Part shown: piece after piece, positions 17,965 through 28,929 of the stretch
Layout of the letters: each line of letters starts with the position of its first letter
Numbering within the stretch: the first letter of the stretch is position 1
NCBI RefSeq assembly: GCF_900103325.1
Contig: NZ_FMXM01000009.1
Span: 203,465-267,464 of the forward strand
Length of the DNA: 64,000 nt
Reading direction: 5' to 3'
Source of the DNA: Mesorhizobium qingshengii
Lineage (GTDB): Bacteria > Pseudomonadota > Alphaproteobacteria > Rhizobiales > Rhizobiaceae
Program-made: the position numbers and the translations under genes
The notes under the pieces: generated by a model
What the model was told of the DNA's origin: nothing
Seen by the model: only the letters and a program-made list of their open reading frames with translations
The model's database searches: none

Positions 17965-18165
17965 CGTCAACATCGACAGACCATGCGTGTGATGGTGCGC
18001 TGTGGGACGGCGAGGAGGAGGGCGAGGTGACGCTGCAGTCATGAGGTTGCTCCTTCAAGGGCAGCGGGTGCTCCAACGCGGCCTGGCAAACCCAGTACCG
18101 CAAGGTGGCTCTGTGCCTGCGCCTGCCGTGAACTAGACTGCGGCCATCAATCCGAGGGAGCAGCA

Positions 18166-18630
18166 ATGCCCAAGATCGACCTGTCAGCCGTGCCCGTGCG
18201 CAAGGGCTCGGGCTATCCCGCGCCCTTCGATCAACCCTGTGCGACCCGCACGCGGCGGCGGTTAGGCGATGCCGGTGGCCTCACCGATTTCGGCGTCAAC
18301 CTGATGACATTGCCGCCCGGCGGCTGGTCGAGCCAGCGGCACTGGCACAGCCATGAGGACGAGTTCGTCTATGTGCTGGAAGGCGAACTGACGCTGGTCG
18401 AGGACGGCGGCGAGACGCTGCTGCGCGCCGGCGATTGCGCGACCTTTGCCAGGAACAGCGGCAATGGCCATCACATGATCAACAGGTCTTCCACGACGGC
18501 GCGCTATCTGGAGGTCGGCTCACGCAACCCGGACGATGTCATCACCTGTTCCGACATCGACATGATGAGCCCGAGTTCCGACGGACGTTTTTTGCACAAG
18601 GATGGCACGCCCTATCCGGGGCAGGGGTGA
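18166..18630 (+). CDS. Cupin-domain protein
   Basis: Protein of 154 aa with one cupin barrel: motif 1 RHWHSHEDEFVYVLEGELTLVEDG and motif 2 AGDCATFARNSGNGHHMIN, preceded by a 50-residue N-terminal arm (KIDLSAVPVRKGSGYPAPFD). Such proteins are often annotated as transcriptional regulators with cupin or sugar-phosphate-binding proteins; there is no DNA-binding part here. A GAGGGAG site six bases before the ATG fixes the start. Confidence 0.8.
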   Translation: MPKIDLSAVPVRKGSGYPAPFDQPCATRTRRRLGDAGGLTDFGVNLMTLPPGGWSSQRHWHSHEDEFVYVLEGELTLVEDGGETLLRAGDCATFARNSGNGHHMINRSSTTARYLEVGSRNPDDVITCSDIDMMSPSSDGRFLHKDGTPYPGQG

Positions 18631-18646
18631 CTGGAGCCATGCCTTT

Positions 18647-18833
18647 CCTTCTCCCCTTGTGGGAGAAGGTGGCCTCGCAAAGCGAGGTCGGATGAGGGGT
18701 GTTCCAGCTTGGCAATACGGTCATTTGTGAAAGTAGTTCAGGGCGAGAATCAGCAACGCCCCATTTCTTCCAACACCCCTCATCCGACCCGGCGCTAGCG
18801 CGCCGTGCCACCTTCTCCCACAAGGGGAGAAGG
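18647..18833. repeat. Long palindromic intergenic element
   Basis: Near-perfect inverted repeat of about 187 bp. CCTTCTCCCCTTGTGGGAG (from 18647) mirrors the end at 18808-18833, and GGTCGGATGAGGGGTGTT (18686-18703) mirrors 18772-18789. Each outer arm is itself a small hairpin. Such elements are dispersed through rhizobial genomes. It lies between the cupin gene and the first ridA copy. Confidence 0.8.
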
Positions 18834-18896
18834 GAGAACGGCGCTGGCGTTCGGCTGGCGGCGCGATAAGCTGCCCTGAAACTCGGGGAGATCACT

Positions 18897-19289
18897 ATGA
18901 AGAAGGAAGTCATCGAAGTGCCGGTGCTGTCGGCGGCCGTGCGTGCGCTGGGCGTGCCGCTGTCGCTGGTGACCAGGGCCGCGGGGCTGGTCTTCGTGTC
19001 CGGCACGCCGCCGCTCGATATCTTCACCGGCAGGCTGGTCAAGGGCGACATCGAAACGCAGACCGAAGCGTCGCTGACGGCGCTGAAACATTGCCTGGAA
19101 GCGGCCGATACCTCGCCGGAAAACGTGGTGATGGTGCGCATCTACGCCGTCAATTCCGGCTTCTACAACGCCATCAACCGCGTCTATGCCAGGCATTTTC
19201 CCGAAAATCCGCCGTCGCGGACCTTCGTGCCGGTGGCGTCATGGCCGATGGAGTTCGACATCGAGATCGAGTGCGTGGCGGTGGCGTGA
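18897..19289 (+). CDS. RidA-family protein, copy 1
   Basis: Protein of 130 aa of the RidA/YjgF family. The best-known members hydrolyse reactive 2-aminoacrylate and other enamines. It contains GLVFVSGTPPLD, GDIETQTEASLTALKHCLEAA and NVVMVRIYAVNSGFYNAINRVYARHF, ending SWPMEFDIEIECVAVA. The arginine that binds the substrate carboxylate in RidA is present in MVRIY, but the usual C-terminal E after PxGALVEIE is in a divergent context, so it may be an Rid subfamily other than RidA. A close paralogue lies 277 bp downstream. Confidence 0.85.
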   Translation: MKKEVIEVPVLSAAVRALGVPLSLVTRAAGLVFVSGTPPLDIFTGRLVKGDIETQTEASLTALKHCLEAADTSPENVVMVRIYAVNSGFYNAINRVYARHFPENPPSRTFVPVASWPMEFDIEIECVAVA

Positions 19290-19359
19290 GCGCTGGACCA
19301 TGCGTCGGCGCTGGCGTTCCGCCAGTGCCGGGATAAGCTCCCTAAAATCAGAGGTTATC

Positions 19360-19536
19360 GCAAAGACCCCCTCATCCGGCCGCTTCGCGGCCACCCGTGC
19401 CGGGGCGAGTCACTTGCCTCGCCCGTCCTTCGGACCCCCGCTGGGGAGAAGAGACTGGCGCCCGCGCTGGCAATCTCCTCTCCCCTCGGGGAGAGGTCAG
19501 CCGAGCGAAGCGGAGGCTGGGTGAGGGGGTCTTTGC
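19360..19536. repeat. Palindromic element between the two ridA-like copies
   Basis: GCAAAGACCCCCTCA (19360-19374) is mirrored perfectly at 19522-19536. The interior contains further short hairpins and purine/pyrimidine tracts. It belongs to a different sequence class from the element at 18647. It sits between the upstream region of copy 2 and its coding sequence. Confidence 0.75.
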
Positions 19537-19565
19537 GCCAGCCTGACCAACAAAGGAAGATTGCC

Positions 19566-19958
19566 ATGAAGAAGGAAGTCATAGAGGTGCCGGTCATGTC
19601 GGCCAAGGTGCGGGCGCTCGGCCTTCCCTGTTCGACAGCGGTGAGGGCCAACGGCTTCGTGTTCATCTCGGCGACGCCGCCGGTGGACATGGTGACCGGC
19701 GAGATGGTGCGCGGCGACATCGAAACGCAGACCGAGGCGTCGCTGAAGGCGCTGAAACATTGCCTGGAGGCGGCCGGCACCTCACTGGAGAACGTGGTGA
19801 TGGTGCGCATCTATGCCGTCAATTCCGGCTTCTACAACGCCATCAACCGGGTTTATGCGAAGTATTTTTCGACCAACCCGCCGGCGCGCAGCTTCGTGCC
19901 GGTGGCGTCGTGGCCGATGGAGTTCGATATCGAGATTGAGTGTGTGGCTGTGGCGTGA
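19566..19958 (+). CDS. RidA-family protein, copy 2
   Basis: Protein of 130 aa. It is nearly the same as the upstream copy in its first ten residues, the middle (GDIETQTEASLKALKHCLEAAGTSLENVVMVRIYAVNSGFYNAINRVYAK) and the last 20 residues, while positions 11-45 have diverged (FVFISATPPVDMVTGEMVR). This pattern points to tandem duplication followed by change around the active-site entrance. AAGGAAG precedes the ATG. Confidence 0.87.
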   Translation: MKKEVIEVPVMSAKVRALGLPCSTAVRANGFVFISATPPVDMVTGEMVRGDIETQTEASLKALKHCLEAAGTSLENVVMVRIYAVNSGFYNAINRVYAKYFSTNPPARSFVPVASWPMEFDIEIECVAVA

Positions 19959-20139
19959 GGGTAGGTTCTCGCCCCCTGATTTCAGCATCGTTAGTGGTCG
20001 CGGATGGCGTGCTCGTTATGCGGGCGGCCTTCCAGCATGTTGCTGATTTTGCCTGCCTTGTGCGCCGGCGCCAGGGCGCCCATAGTCAAGGGCGGCCGGA
20101 TTGCCGGCTAGGACTGACAATGCCTGAGCAGCCGGAGCC

Positions 20140-21315
20140 ATGAGCACGAGCCCGCTACGCGTGGCGGTCGTTGGCGGCGGCATTGGTGGCGCCGCCACGG
20201 CTTTCGCCCTGCATCAACGCGGCATGGAGGTTCGTCTCTATGAGCAGGCGGCGGCCCTGGCCGAGGTCGGCGCCGGCGTCGCCATCCAACCGAACGGTGT
20301 GCGGATGCTTCGGCGCCTCGGCCTTGGCGACGAGCTGATCCGTTTGGGGGCGAGATGGGTCGACCCACAGTTTCGGCGCGCCGATGGCGCCTATGCCGCG
20401 GCGATGTGGCCGCCCGAGCTTGCCGGCAAAATCGAGTTCCAAGGCATGCACCGCGCCGATCTGCTGGCCATGTTCGTCGACCGGCTGCCTGCTGATCGTG
20501 TGAAGGCTGGCCACAGATGCATCGGCTTCGAGCAGGATGACGGGCAGGCCGTGATCACTTTCGCCAATGGTTTGCGCGCCACGGCTGACGTCGTGATCGC
20601 GGCCGACGGCATCCATTCGACCCTTCAGCAGTTCGTCGTCGCCCCGTCCGCCCCGCTCTATTCGGGATCGGTCGCCTATCGCGGCGTGATCCCGGCGGGG
20701 AGCGTCTCGTGGCCGCCGGGAGCGATGCGCAACTGGCTCGGTGCAGGCAGGCATTTTCTTGTCTTTCCCGTGCGCGCCGGCCTGCTCGTCAACTATGTCG
20801 GCTTTGTCACGACCGATGAGCCGTTGAAGGAGTCGTGGTCGGCGCGGGGCGATCCCTCCGCGCTTGCCCGGGAGTTCGCCGGCTGGGACCCGATGGTCGA
20901 GACGATTATCGCCCAGGTGAAGACGACGTTTCGGTGGGGCCTGTTCGATCGCGAGCCGCTCGCAAACTGGACTCGCGGGCGCCTGACCCTGCTGGGTGAC
21001 GCCGCCCACCCGATGCTGCCGCACATCGGACAGGGAGCCAATCAGGCCATCGAAGACGCCGTTGCACTGGCGACGGTGCTGAGCCATGCGGACCGCAAGT
21101 CAGCCCCCCAGGCGCTGCTGGTCTACGAACAGCTGCGACGCGAGCGGACTGCCGGCGTCCAGCGCATGTCGCGCGTGAGTGGTGCCCGCTATGACGCAGC
21201 CAGCGGCGACTTGCATGCCCGCGACCGCAAGCTTGACGCCCAGCGGCAGGAACGCGCCTGGGTCTGGAATTACGACGCTTATGCGGAAGCCGAGACCGCC
21301 GCCGCTTCGCTCTAG
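20140..21315 (+). CDS. FAD-dependent aromatic monooxygenase
   Basis: Group A flavoprotein hydroxylase of 391 aa. The N-terminal dinucleotide-binding motif GGGIGG (12-17) is followed by YEQAAALAEVGAGVAIQPNGVRML. The DG motif is ADVVIAADGIHST, and the second FAD motif LTLLGDAAHPMLPHIGQGANQAIEDA lies near residue 290. The set resembles salicylate or 6-hydroxynicotinate hydroxylases, which use NADH and oxygen. The exact phenol cannot be told. No ring-cleavage gene is nearby. It converges with carB, and its stop overlaps a dispersed repeat. Confidence 0.85.
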   Translation: MSTSPLRVAVVGGGIGGAATAFALHQRGMEVRLYEQAAALAEVGAGVAIQPNGVRMLRRLGLGDELIRLGARWVDPQFRRADGAYAAAMWPPELAGKIEFQGMHRADLLAMFVDRLPADRVKAGHRCIGFEQDDGQAVITFANGLRATADVVIAADGIHSTLQQFVVAPSAPLYSGSVAYRGVIPAGSVSWPPGAMRNWLGAGRHFLVFPVRAGLLVNYVGFVTTDEPLKESWSARGDPSALAREFAGWDPMVETIIAQVKTTFRWGLFDREPLANWTRGRLTLLGDAAHPMLPHIGQGANQAIEDAVALATVLSHADRKSAPQALLVYEQLRRERTAGVQRMSRVSGARYDAASGDLHARDRKLDAQRQERAWVWNYDAYAEAETAAASL

Positions 21316-21412
21316 AGCATGATCCCGAAAAGTGGAATCCGGTTTTCGGGAAAGATCATGCTCAAACAAAGAGATAGAGCCCCATCCCGATTCCATCGGG
21401 ATGGAACAGGCT

Positions 21413-21417
<5 letters not shown>
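21314..21417. repeat. Dispersed rhizobial intergenic repeat (RIME-like), copy 1
   Basis: It begins AGAGCATGATCCCGAAAAGT, folds back (TTTTCGGG, GATCATGCTC) and ends with a second hairpin, ATCCCGATTCCATCGGGAT. A related copy lies at 61179-61266. It bridges the stop codons of the monooxygenase and carB, and may serve as a terminator for both. Confidence 0.8.
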
Positions 21418-24916
<3,499 letters not shown>

Positions 24917-24943
24917 GGCGTAGGTCCGTTCGGCGGGCGGCTT

Positions 24944-24982
24944 GCACAAAAAACCGGGACGGGAAGACCCGGCCGGTTGTGC
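24944..24982 (-). promoter_or_regulatory. Terminator-like hairpin in the carB leader
   Basis: Read on the minus strand, CCGG and CGGG pair with CCCG and CCGG around TCTT and run into TTTTTT. GCACAA/TTGTGC closes the outside (24944-24949 with 24977-24982). It lies between a good promoter and the carB start, as an attenuator would. Alternatively it ends the upstream SH3-protein transcript. Confidence 0.55.
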
Positions 24983-25011
24983 TCGCGATTCTGGTATCAG
25001 GCTAGGAGGGC

Positions 25012-25039
25012 CTTATAGGGAAGAGTTTGCCCGATGTAA
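25012..25039 (-). promoter_or_regulatory. Probable carB promoter
   Basis: On the minus strand TTACAT (25034-25039) and TATAAG (25012-25017) are 16 bp apart. Transcription would begin near 25005, giving a leader of about 90 nt that contains the hairpin at 24944-24982. Confidence 0.5.
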
Positions 25040-25064
25040 CCCCGAAAATGCGAGCGGAGGCAGT

Positions 25065-25158
25065 GGGATTAGGCAGTAGGGATTGGGCAGTAGGCAGTAG
25101 GGCTTTTCAAGCGCCTTGAACGTACACCCCTACTGCCTATTGCCTACTGCCTAATCCC
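25065..25158. repeat. Inverted repeat built of GGCAGTAG units
   Basis: GGGATTAGGCAGTAGG (25065-25080) is mirrored perfectly at 25143-25158, and inside each arm GGCAGTAG/CTACTGCC recurs. The right arm touches the stop codon of the SH3-protein gene, so it may act as its terminator. Confidence 0.7.
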
Positions 25159-26060
25159 TAGTCTCCGAACGCCACTGCATCCGGGATCTCAAAGCGTTCG
25201 GACACGCCGACGCGGATCATGTTCAGGCTGCCCTCGCGGGTGAAGCGGAAATCGCTGTCCGCGTTCGAGCCGGCGGGCAGGCCGGCGGAGAAGGAGATGA
25301 TGCGCGTGCCGCCATCGGGCCAGGTCACGGTCACGTCGGCCTTGTCGGTGCCGTTGCGGGTGACGCTCGCTTGGCAGCCGGTCATCGGCTGGCCGACATA
25401 GCGCGCGCAGGGGATTTCCACGGCTCCGGAGGCGGCCGCCTCCTGGAGGGGAGGCTGGGCTGGCGTGGGGTCCTGGATCTCTCCGGTCGGCGGGGTTTCA
25501 TTCGCCGCCAGCGCCAGGCCGTAGGCATCCTGCATGGCGGTGATGGCGGCGGATTCCATTGGCGATTCAGAGGCGGCCTGCCCGTCGCCACCCAGCCGCG
25601 CCGAGAGGTCTGGCGGTAGTGCCGGCGCCGACTGGTTGGAGGCGGCGGACCCGGCGGCGACTTCGCCGTTTGCTGCCGGAGCGGCCTCCATTGTCCCGGT
25701 CGTGCCTTCGACATAGGCAGCCGGATTGAGGGGGATCAGGTAGCGCGCGGGCGCCCATCCGCTTAGCTTCGGGTTGTCGGTGGCCGCGATCTTGCACCAT
25801 TTGTGGCCGTTGACGTCGTTGCAGCCGAGATTGGTGACGCTGGCGCCAGCGTCCAGCCGCATCTGGACCTTGGCGATTGCCGATGCGGCGACGCGGACGT
25901 TAAGGAGATCGTTCGGCGCCAGGCCAGTCACGATGGAGATGACGATGTCCTGCGCTTCTTCGGCCAGCGCGGGGGCAATGATCGGCGATGCCGCCATCAG
26001 CAGCGGGGCGGCAATCAGCGCATGCAGGGTTGTTCGGAGCGTAACTGTGCGCCTCATCAT
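25158..26060 (-). CDS. Exported SH3-like domain protein
   Basis: Protein of 300 aa with a signal peptide (to about ALAEE, residue 35) and an N-terminal bacterial SH3-like domain (VTGLAPNDLLNVRVAASAIAKVQMRLDAGASVTNLGC, then GHKWCKIAA, LSGWAPARYLIP). A low-complexity Ala/Pro middle follows, then a C-terminal globular part with two cysteines (EIPCARYVGQPMTGCQASVTR, ending DFRFTREGSLNMIRVGVSERFEIP). SH3-like domains of this kind often bind cell-wall peptides. The C-terminal part recurs in rhizobial exported proteins, without a known function. Two ATGs in a row mark the start. Confidence 0.8.
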   Translation of the reverse strand: MMRRTVTLRTTLHALIAAPLLMAASPIIAPALAEEAQDIVISIVTGLAPNDLLNVRVAASAIAKVQMRLDAGASVTNLGCNDVNGHKWCKIAATDNPKLSGWAPARYLIPLNPAAYVEGTTGTMEAAPAANGEVAAGSAASNQSAPALPPDLSARLGGDGQAASESPMESAAITAMQDAYGLALAANETPPTGEIQDPTPAQPPLQEAAASGAVEIPCARYVGQPMTGCQASVTRNGTDKADVTVTWPDGGTRIISFSAGLPAGSNADSDFRFTREGSLNMIRVGVSERFEIPDAVAFGD

Positions 26061-26234
26061 GTGGCCGTGCGCTGATACTCAAGTCACCATGCGGCGGCAG
26101 GGTCGAACCGCGCCACATGCCCGGCCGATTTTATAAGGGACGAGGCGGCGCCATGTAAGCCCGAAAATTCAGGGGTCTGTGTGAGCTCGGCCTGTTCCCG
26201 ATCAGCCTGGGGCATGGGTAGGTTCAGCCGGGGC

Positions 26235-26330
26235 GGCATGAACGCAAGAGCGTTCAGCCCGGCATGAGCTTCGCTCAGCCTGGCGGCATGAATGCAAGGG
26301 CATTCAGCCTGGCATGAGCTTCGCTCAGCC
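26235..26330. repeat. Array of four short hairpins in two 50-bp units
   Basis: Two tandem 50-bp units each contain GGC-A-TGAAxGC...GCxTTCA-GCC and GGC-A-TGAGC-TTC-GCTCA-GCC. The first hairpin differs between units at paired positions (GAACGC/GCGTTC against GAATGC/GCATTC), so pairing is kept. The last hairpin overlaps the stop codon of the phosphoesterase gene. Confidence 0.75.
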
Positions 26331-27083
26331 TGGCATGAACCCGGTCCTGAGCGCGTGTGCCCATTCCGGCCGTCCCGCCTGTTCGGCCTGGCGCGCCGCC
26401 GCTTCGTGATCGTAGTCGACGGCGATGGAATCGAAGCGGTCGGGCTGGCCGGCGCCACCCAATGTGACAATGCCGTAGCGCGCATGCGGTGAGCCTTGCT
26501 CGGAAACATGCGCCGGGGGCGTCGCATCGTCATAAGCGGGGCAACCGATGCTGCCCGGATTGAAGATGATGGGACCGTTGGGGACGCGGATCAGCTCCGC
26601 GCGGTGGCTGTGGCCGCACAGCGCGATGCGGCAGGCGGGGTCGAGCGCCTTCAGCCGCCGGCGGATCGCCGCCAGCGGCGCGCGCACCAGTCGGCCATCG
26701 ACGACCGTGTCGGCGAGGTATTTCTCGTCATGGTCGGGACGGGCGTGGAAGGCGATGACGCCGGGCGCGATCTCCAAGGTGAGGGGCTGCGCAAAAAGCA
26801 CCTGGCGCTGCGCCTGCGTCAACCGCTCCTGCGCATAGGCGTCCGAAGCCCACATTTCTTCGTCGGCCGGATCGGCGGCGACGCGGCGGTCGTGGTTGCC
26901 GCGCACCGTCGGCAGGTTGAGCGCCTGCAGCCGCTCAAACGTCTCGCGCGGCCACAGCGGGCCGGAAACGCTGTCGCCGAGATTGACGGTCAGCTCGGCG
27001 CCGCCACGCCGCTTGAGATCGTCGAGCACGGCCTCCAGCGCCAGGACATTGCCGTGGATATCGGCGAGGACGGCGATGCGCAT
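26325..27083 (-). CDS. Calcineurin-like metallophosphoesterase
   Basis: Protein of 252 aa with the binuclear-metal phosphoesterase motifs in order: LADIHGN (8-14), NLGDSVSGPLWP, RGNHDRR, a CGHSHRAE block and a final NPGSIGCP. It resembles YfcE/MJ0936-type phosphodiesterases. The substrate is unknown. The ATG at 27083 gives the canonical short N-terminus MRIAVLADIHGN. An upstream in-frame start adds 48 residues that run through a dispersed repeat. Confidence 0.87.
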   Translation of the reverse strand: MRIAVLADIHGNVLALEAVLDDLKRRGGAELTVNLGDSVSGPLWPRETFERLQALNLPTVRGNHDRRVAADPADEEMWASDAYAQERLTQAQRQVLFAQPLTLEIAPGVIAFHARPDHDEKYLADTVVDGRLVRAPLAAIRRRLKALDPACRIALCGHSHRAELIRVPNGPIIFNPGSIGCPAYDDATPPAHVSEQGSPHARYGIVTLGGAGQPDRFDSIAVDYDHEAAARQAEQAGRPEWAHALRTGFMPG

Positions 27084-27127
27084 TTGGGGAGCTCCGTGGG
27101 GTGACTGGTCACGGGAAGGGGACCTTC

Positions 27128-27169
27128 CAGGACTTGGGTTCCTCGCCCCCACTCCGTGAGGGAGAGGAA
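27128..27169. repeat. Dispersed TTCCTC hairpin repeat, copy A
   Basis: CAGGACTTGGGTTCCTCGCC followed by CCCACTCCGTGAGGGAGAGGA forms an imperfect hairpin. Close relatives occur at 30410 and 32032. It lies between the ArsR gene's stop and the phosphoesterase start. Confidence 0.6.
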
Positions 27170-27174
27170 AACCC

Positions 27175-27531
27175 TCAGGCAGAAATCTCGATGTCGTGGC
27201 CGCCGACCGCCGGCAGGGCTGGATCATCTCCGGCCGCCGCGATGACGCTGTCGAGCAGGCCGGGGAAGCGGGCGTCGAGGTCGGCGCGGCGCAGCGTGAT
27301 CATCCGGCTGGTGCCGACCACTTCGGCGCGGGTGACGCCGGCCTCGCGCAATTTGGCGAGGTGATAGCTCAGATTGGTCTTCGAGCCGAGATCGAGGAAC
27401 TGGCTGCAGTTCAACGGCACGCCTTCCTTGCTGGCGAGATAGCGCACGATGGCGAGCCGCGTCGGGTCGCCGAGCACGCCAAGCACGATGGGCAGGCTGA
27501 TCTGGTCGGTATTGGGGTGAGGCAAGGTCAT
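27175..27531 (-). CDS. ArsR-type winged-helix regulator
   Basis: Protein of 118 aa with a helix-turn-helix typical of ArsR/HTH_20 repressors (LGDPTRLAIVRYLASKEGVPLNCSQF, then KTNLSYHLAKLREAGVTRAEVVGTSRMITLRRADLDARFPGLL). It lacks the ELCVCDL metal site of ArsR, so it more likely senses an organic signal. It is transcribed away from the MFS gene. A GTTCAA/TTGAAC dyad next to the MFS start is a likely binding site. Confidence 0.8.
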   Translation of the reverse strand: MTLPHPNTDQISLPIVLGVLGDPTRLAIVRYLASKEGVPLNCSQFLDLGSKTNLSYHLAKLREAGVTRAEVVGTSRMITLRRADLDARFPGLLDSVIAAAGDDPALPAVGGHDIEISA

Positions 27532-27681
27532 GGCTGGAACCTAAGCACAGTTCCGGCCGATTTCAACGCGTCTGTCCCGCCGTGGCCGCACACACTGTTT
27601 CTCCGTTTTGCGATCCATGCTGACACAGGGCTGTCAGGACGGTTCAGCTATTTTTCCCTGGCTTCATTGACAACATGCCCT

Positions 27682-27712
27682 GTTATGTCCAATTGTTCAA
27701 TAACTTTTGAAC
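27682..27712. promoter_or_regulatory. Operator-like dyads before the MFS gene
   Basis: GTTCAA (27695-27700) and TTGAAC (27707-27712) are a perfect pair 6 bp apart, ending 14 bp before the ATG. GTTAT (27682-27686) and ATAAC (27700-27704) form a second pair overlapping it. TTGACA at 27667-27672 could be a -35. Binding by the divergent ArsR-type protein is inferred. Confidence 0.5.
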
Positions 27713-27726
27713 TAAGGATATCAGCC

Positions 27727-28905
27727 ATGGACAAGCGCCTCTTCTGGCTTGCGCTCGGATCGTTCACGATCTCGACCGAAGGCTTCGTCATCTCCAGCCT
27801 TCTGCCCGACATCGCCCGGGATGCCGGCATTTCCATCCCGCTGGCCGGCACGCTGATCACCGCCTTCGCGCTCGCCTATGCGGTCGGTACGCCGATCCTG
27901 GCGACGCTGACCGGCGAATGGGACCGGCGGCGCGTCATCCTGTGGACGCTGGTGTTCTTCGTCATCGGCAACATTGCCGCGGCCATGAGCTCTTCCTTCG
28001 AACTGCTGCTGACCGCGCGCGTCGTCATGGCGCTGTCGTCGGGCCTGTTCGCGGCGACCGCGCAGGGCACGGCGGTGGCGCTCGTCGATGACCACCACCG
28101 CGCCCGCGCCATCGCCGTCGTCGTCGGCGGCACCACGGTGGCCGTCGCCGTCGGGGCGCCGCTCGGTGCGCTGGTTGCGACGATCGCCGGCTGGCGCGGT
28201 ACGTTCTACGCCATCGCCGGGCTTGGCGCGCTTGCGGGCGCCATCCTATGGTACCGGCTGCCGCGCGGCATCGTCGGCACCCGGCTGCCGCTCAGGCGGC
28301 GGCTTGCCGCGGCCATGCGTCCCGGCGTGATGCCAATCCTTGTGACGACATTGCTGGCGCTGACCGGTGCCTTCACCGTCTTTGCCTATGTCGCGCCGCT
28401 TGCCATCGAGGGCGGCGGGCTCAGCCAGATCGCGCTGCCCGGCATGCTGCTCGCCTTCGGCGTCGGCGCCGTCATCGGCAACATTGCCGGCGGGCAAGCG
28501 GCCGACCGCTTCGGCGCCACCCGCACCGTCGGCTGGTCGCTGACGCTGAGCGCCGCCATGCTGGTGATGCTCTCGGTCATCCCGACCTTCCTGCCGCAGC
28601 ACATCGCCGGGCCGGCGCTGATGGCGATGATGGTGCCGTGGGGCATCGTCGGCTGGGCGTTCCCGCCGGCACAGGCCAGCCGCATCATCAAGCTGGCGCC
28701 TGACGCCGCCCCGATCGTGCTGTCGCTCAACGGCTCGGCGCTCTATCTCGGCGTGGCGCTGGGCGCGGTGGTTGGTGGTGGCGTGCTGCGCTATGGCGCG
28801 CCGGCCGATCTCGGCCTGGTCGCCGCGGCCTTCCCGATCGTCGGGCTTGGCATCGTGCTCGCCGGCCGCTGGGCGGCTCGGCCTGTCGCGATGCCGGCGG
28901 AATAA
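27727..28905 (+). CDS. MFS transporter, arabinose/drug-efflux type
   Basis: Protein of 392 aa with 12 hydrophobic helices. The first is LFWLALGSFTISTEGFVISSLLPDIARDAG, the DHA1-type opening of the YdhP/AraJ-like exporters. LTGEWDRRRVI follows helix 2 as a variant of MFS motif A, and SLNGSALYLGVALGAVVGG marks helix 11. Export of a toxic compound is likely; the substrate is unknown. AAGGA precedes the ATG. The divergent ArsR-type gene probably represses it. Confidence 0.85.
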   Translation: MDKRLFWLALGSFTISTEGFVISSLLPDIARDAGISIPLAGTLITAFALAYAVGTPILATLTGEWDRRRVILWTLVFFVIGNIAAAMSSSFELLLTARVVMALSSGLFAATAQGTAVALVDDHHRARAIAVVVGGTTVAVAVGAPLGALVATIAGWRGTFYAIAGLGALAGAILWYRLPRGIVGTRLPLRRRLAAAMRPGVMPILVTTLLALTGAFTVFAYVAPLAIEGGGLSQIALPGMLLAFGVGAVIGNIAGGQAADRFGATRTVGWSLTLSAAMLVMLSVIPTFLPQHIAGPALMAMMVPWGIVGWAFPPAQASRIIKLAPDAAPIVLSLNGSALYLGVALGAVVGGGVLRYGAPADLGLVAAAFPIVGLGIVLAGRWAARPVAMPAE

Positions 28906-28929
28906 GGTCTGTCTGCGATGCCGGCCGGC

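Noticed and set aside
26235..26330. CRISPR-like repeats
   Set aside because: Only two 50-bp units with no unique spacers, and the repeats are hairpins joined end to end.
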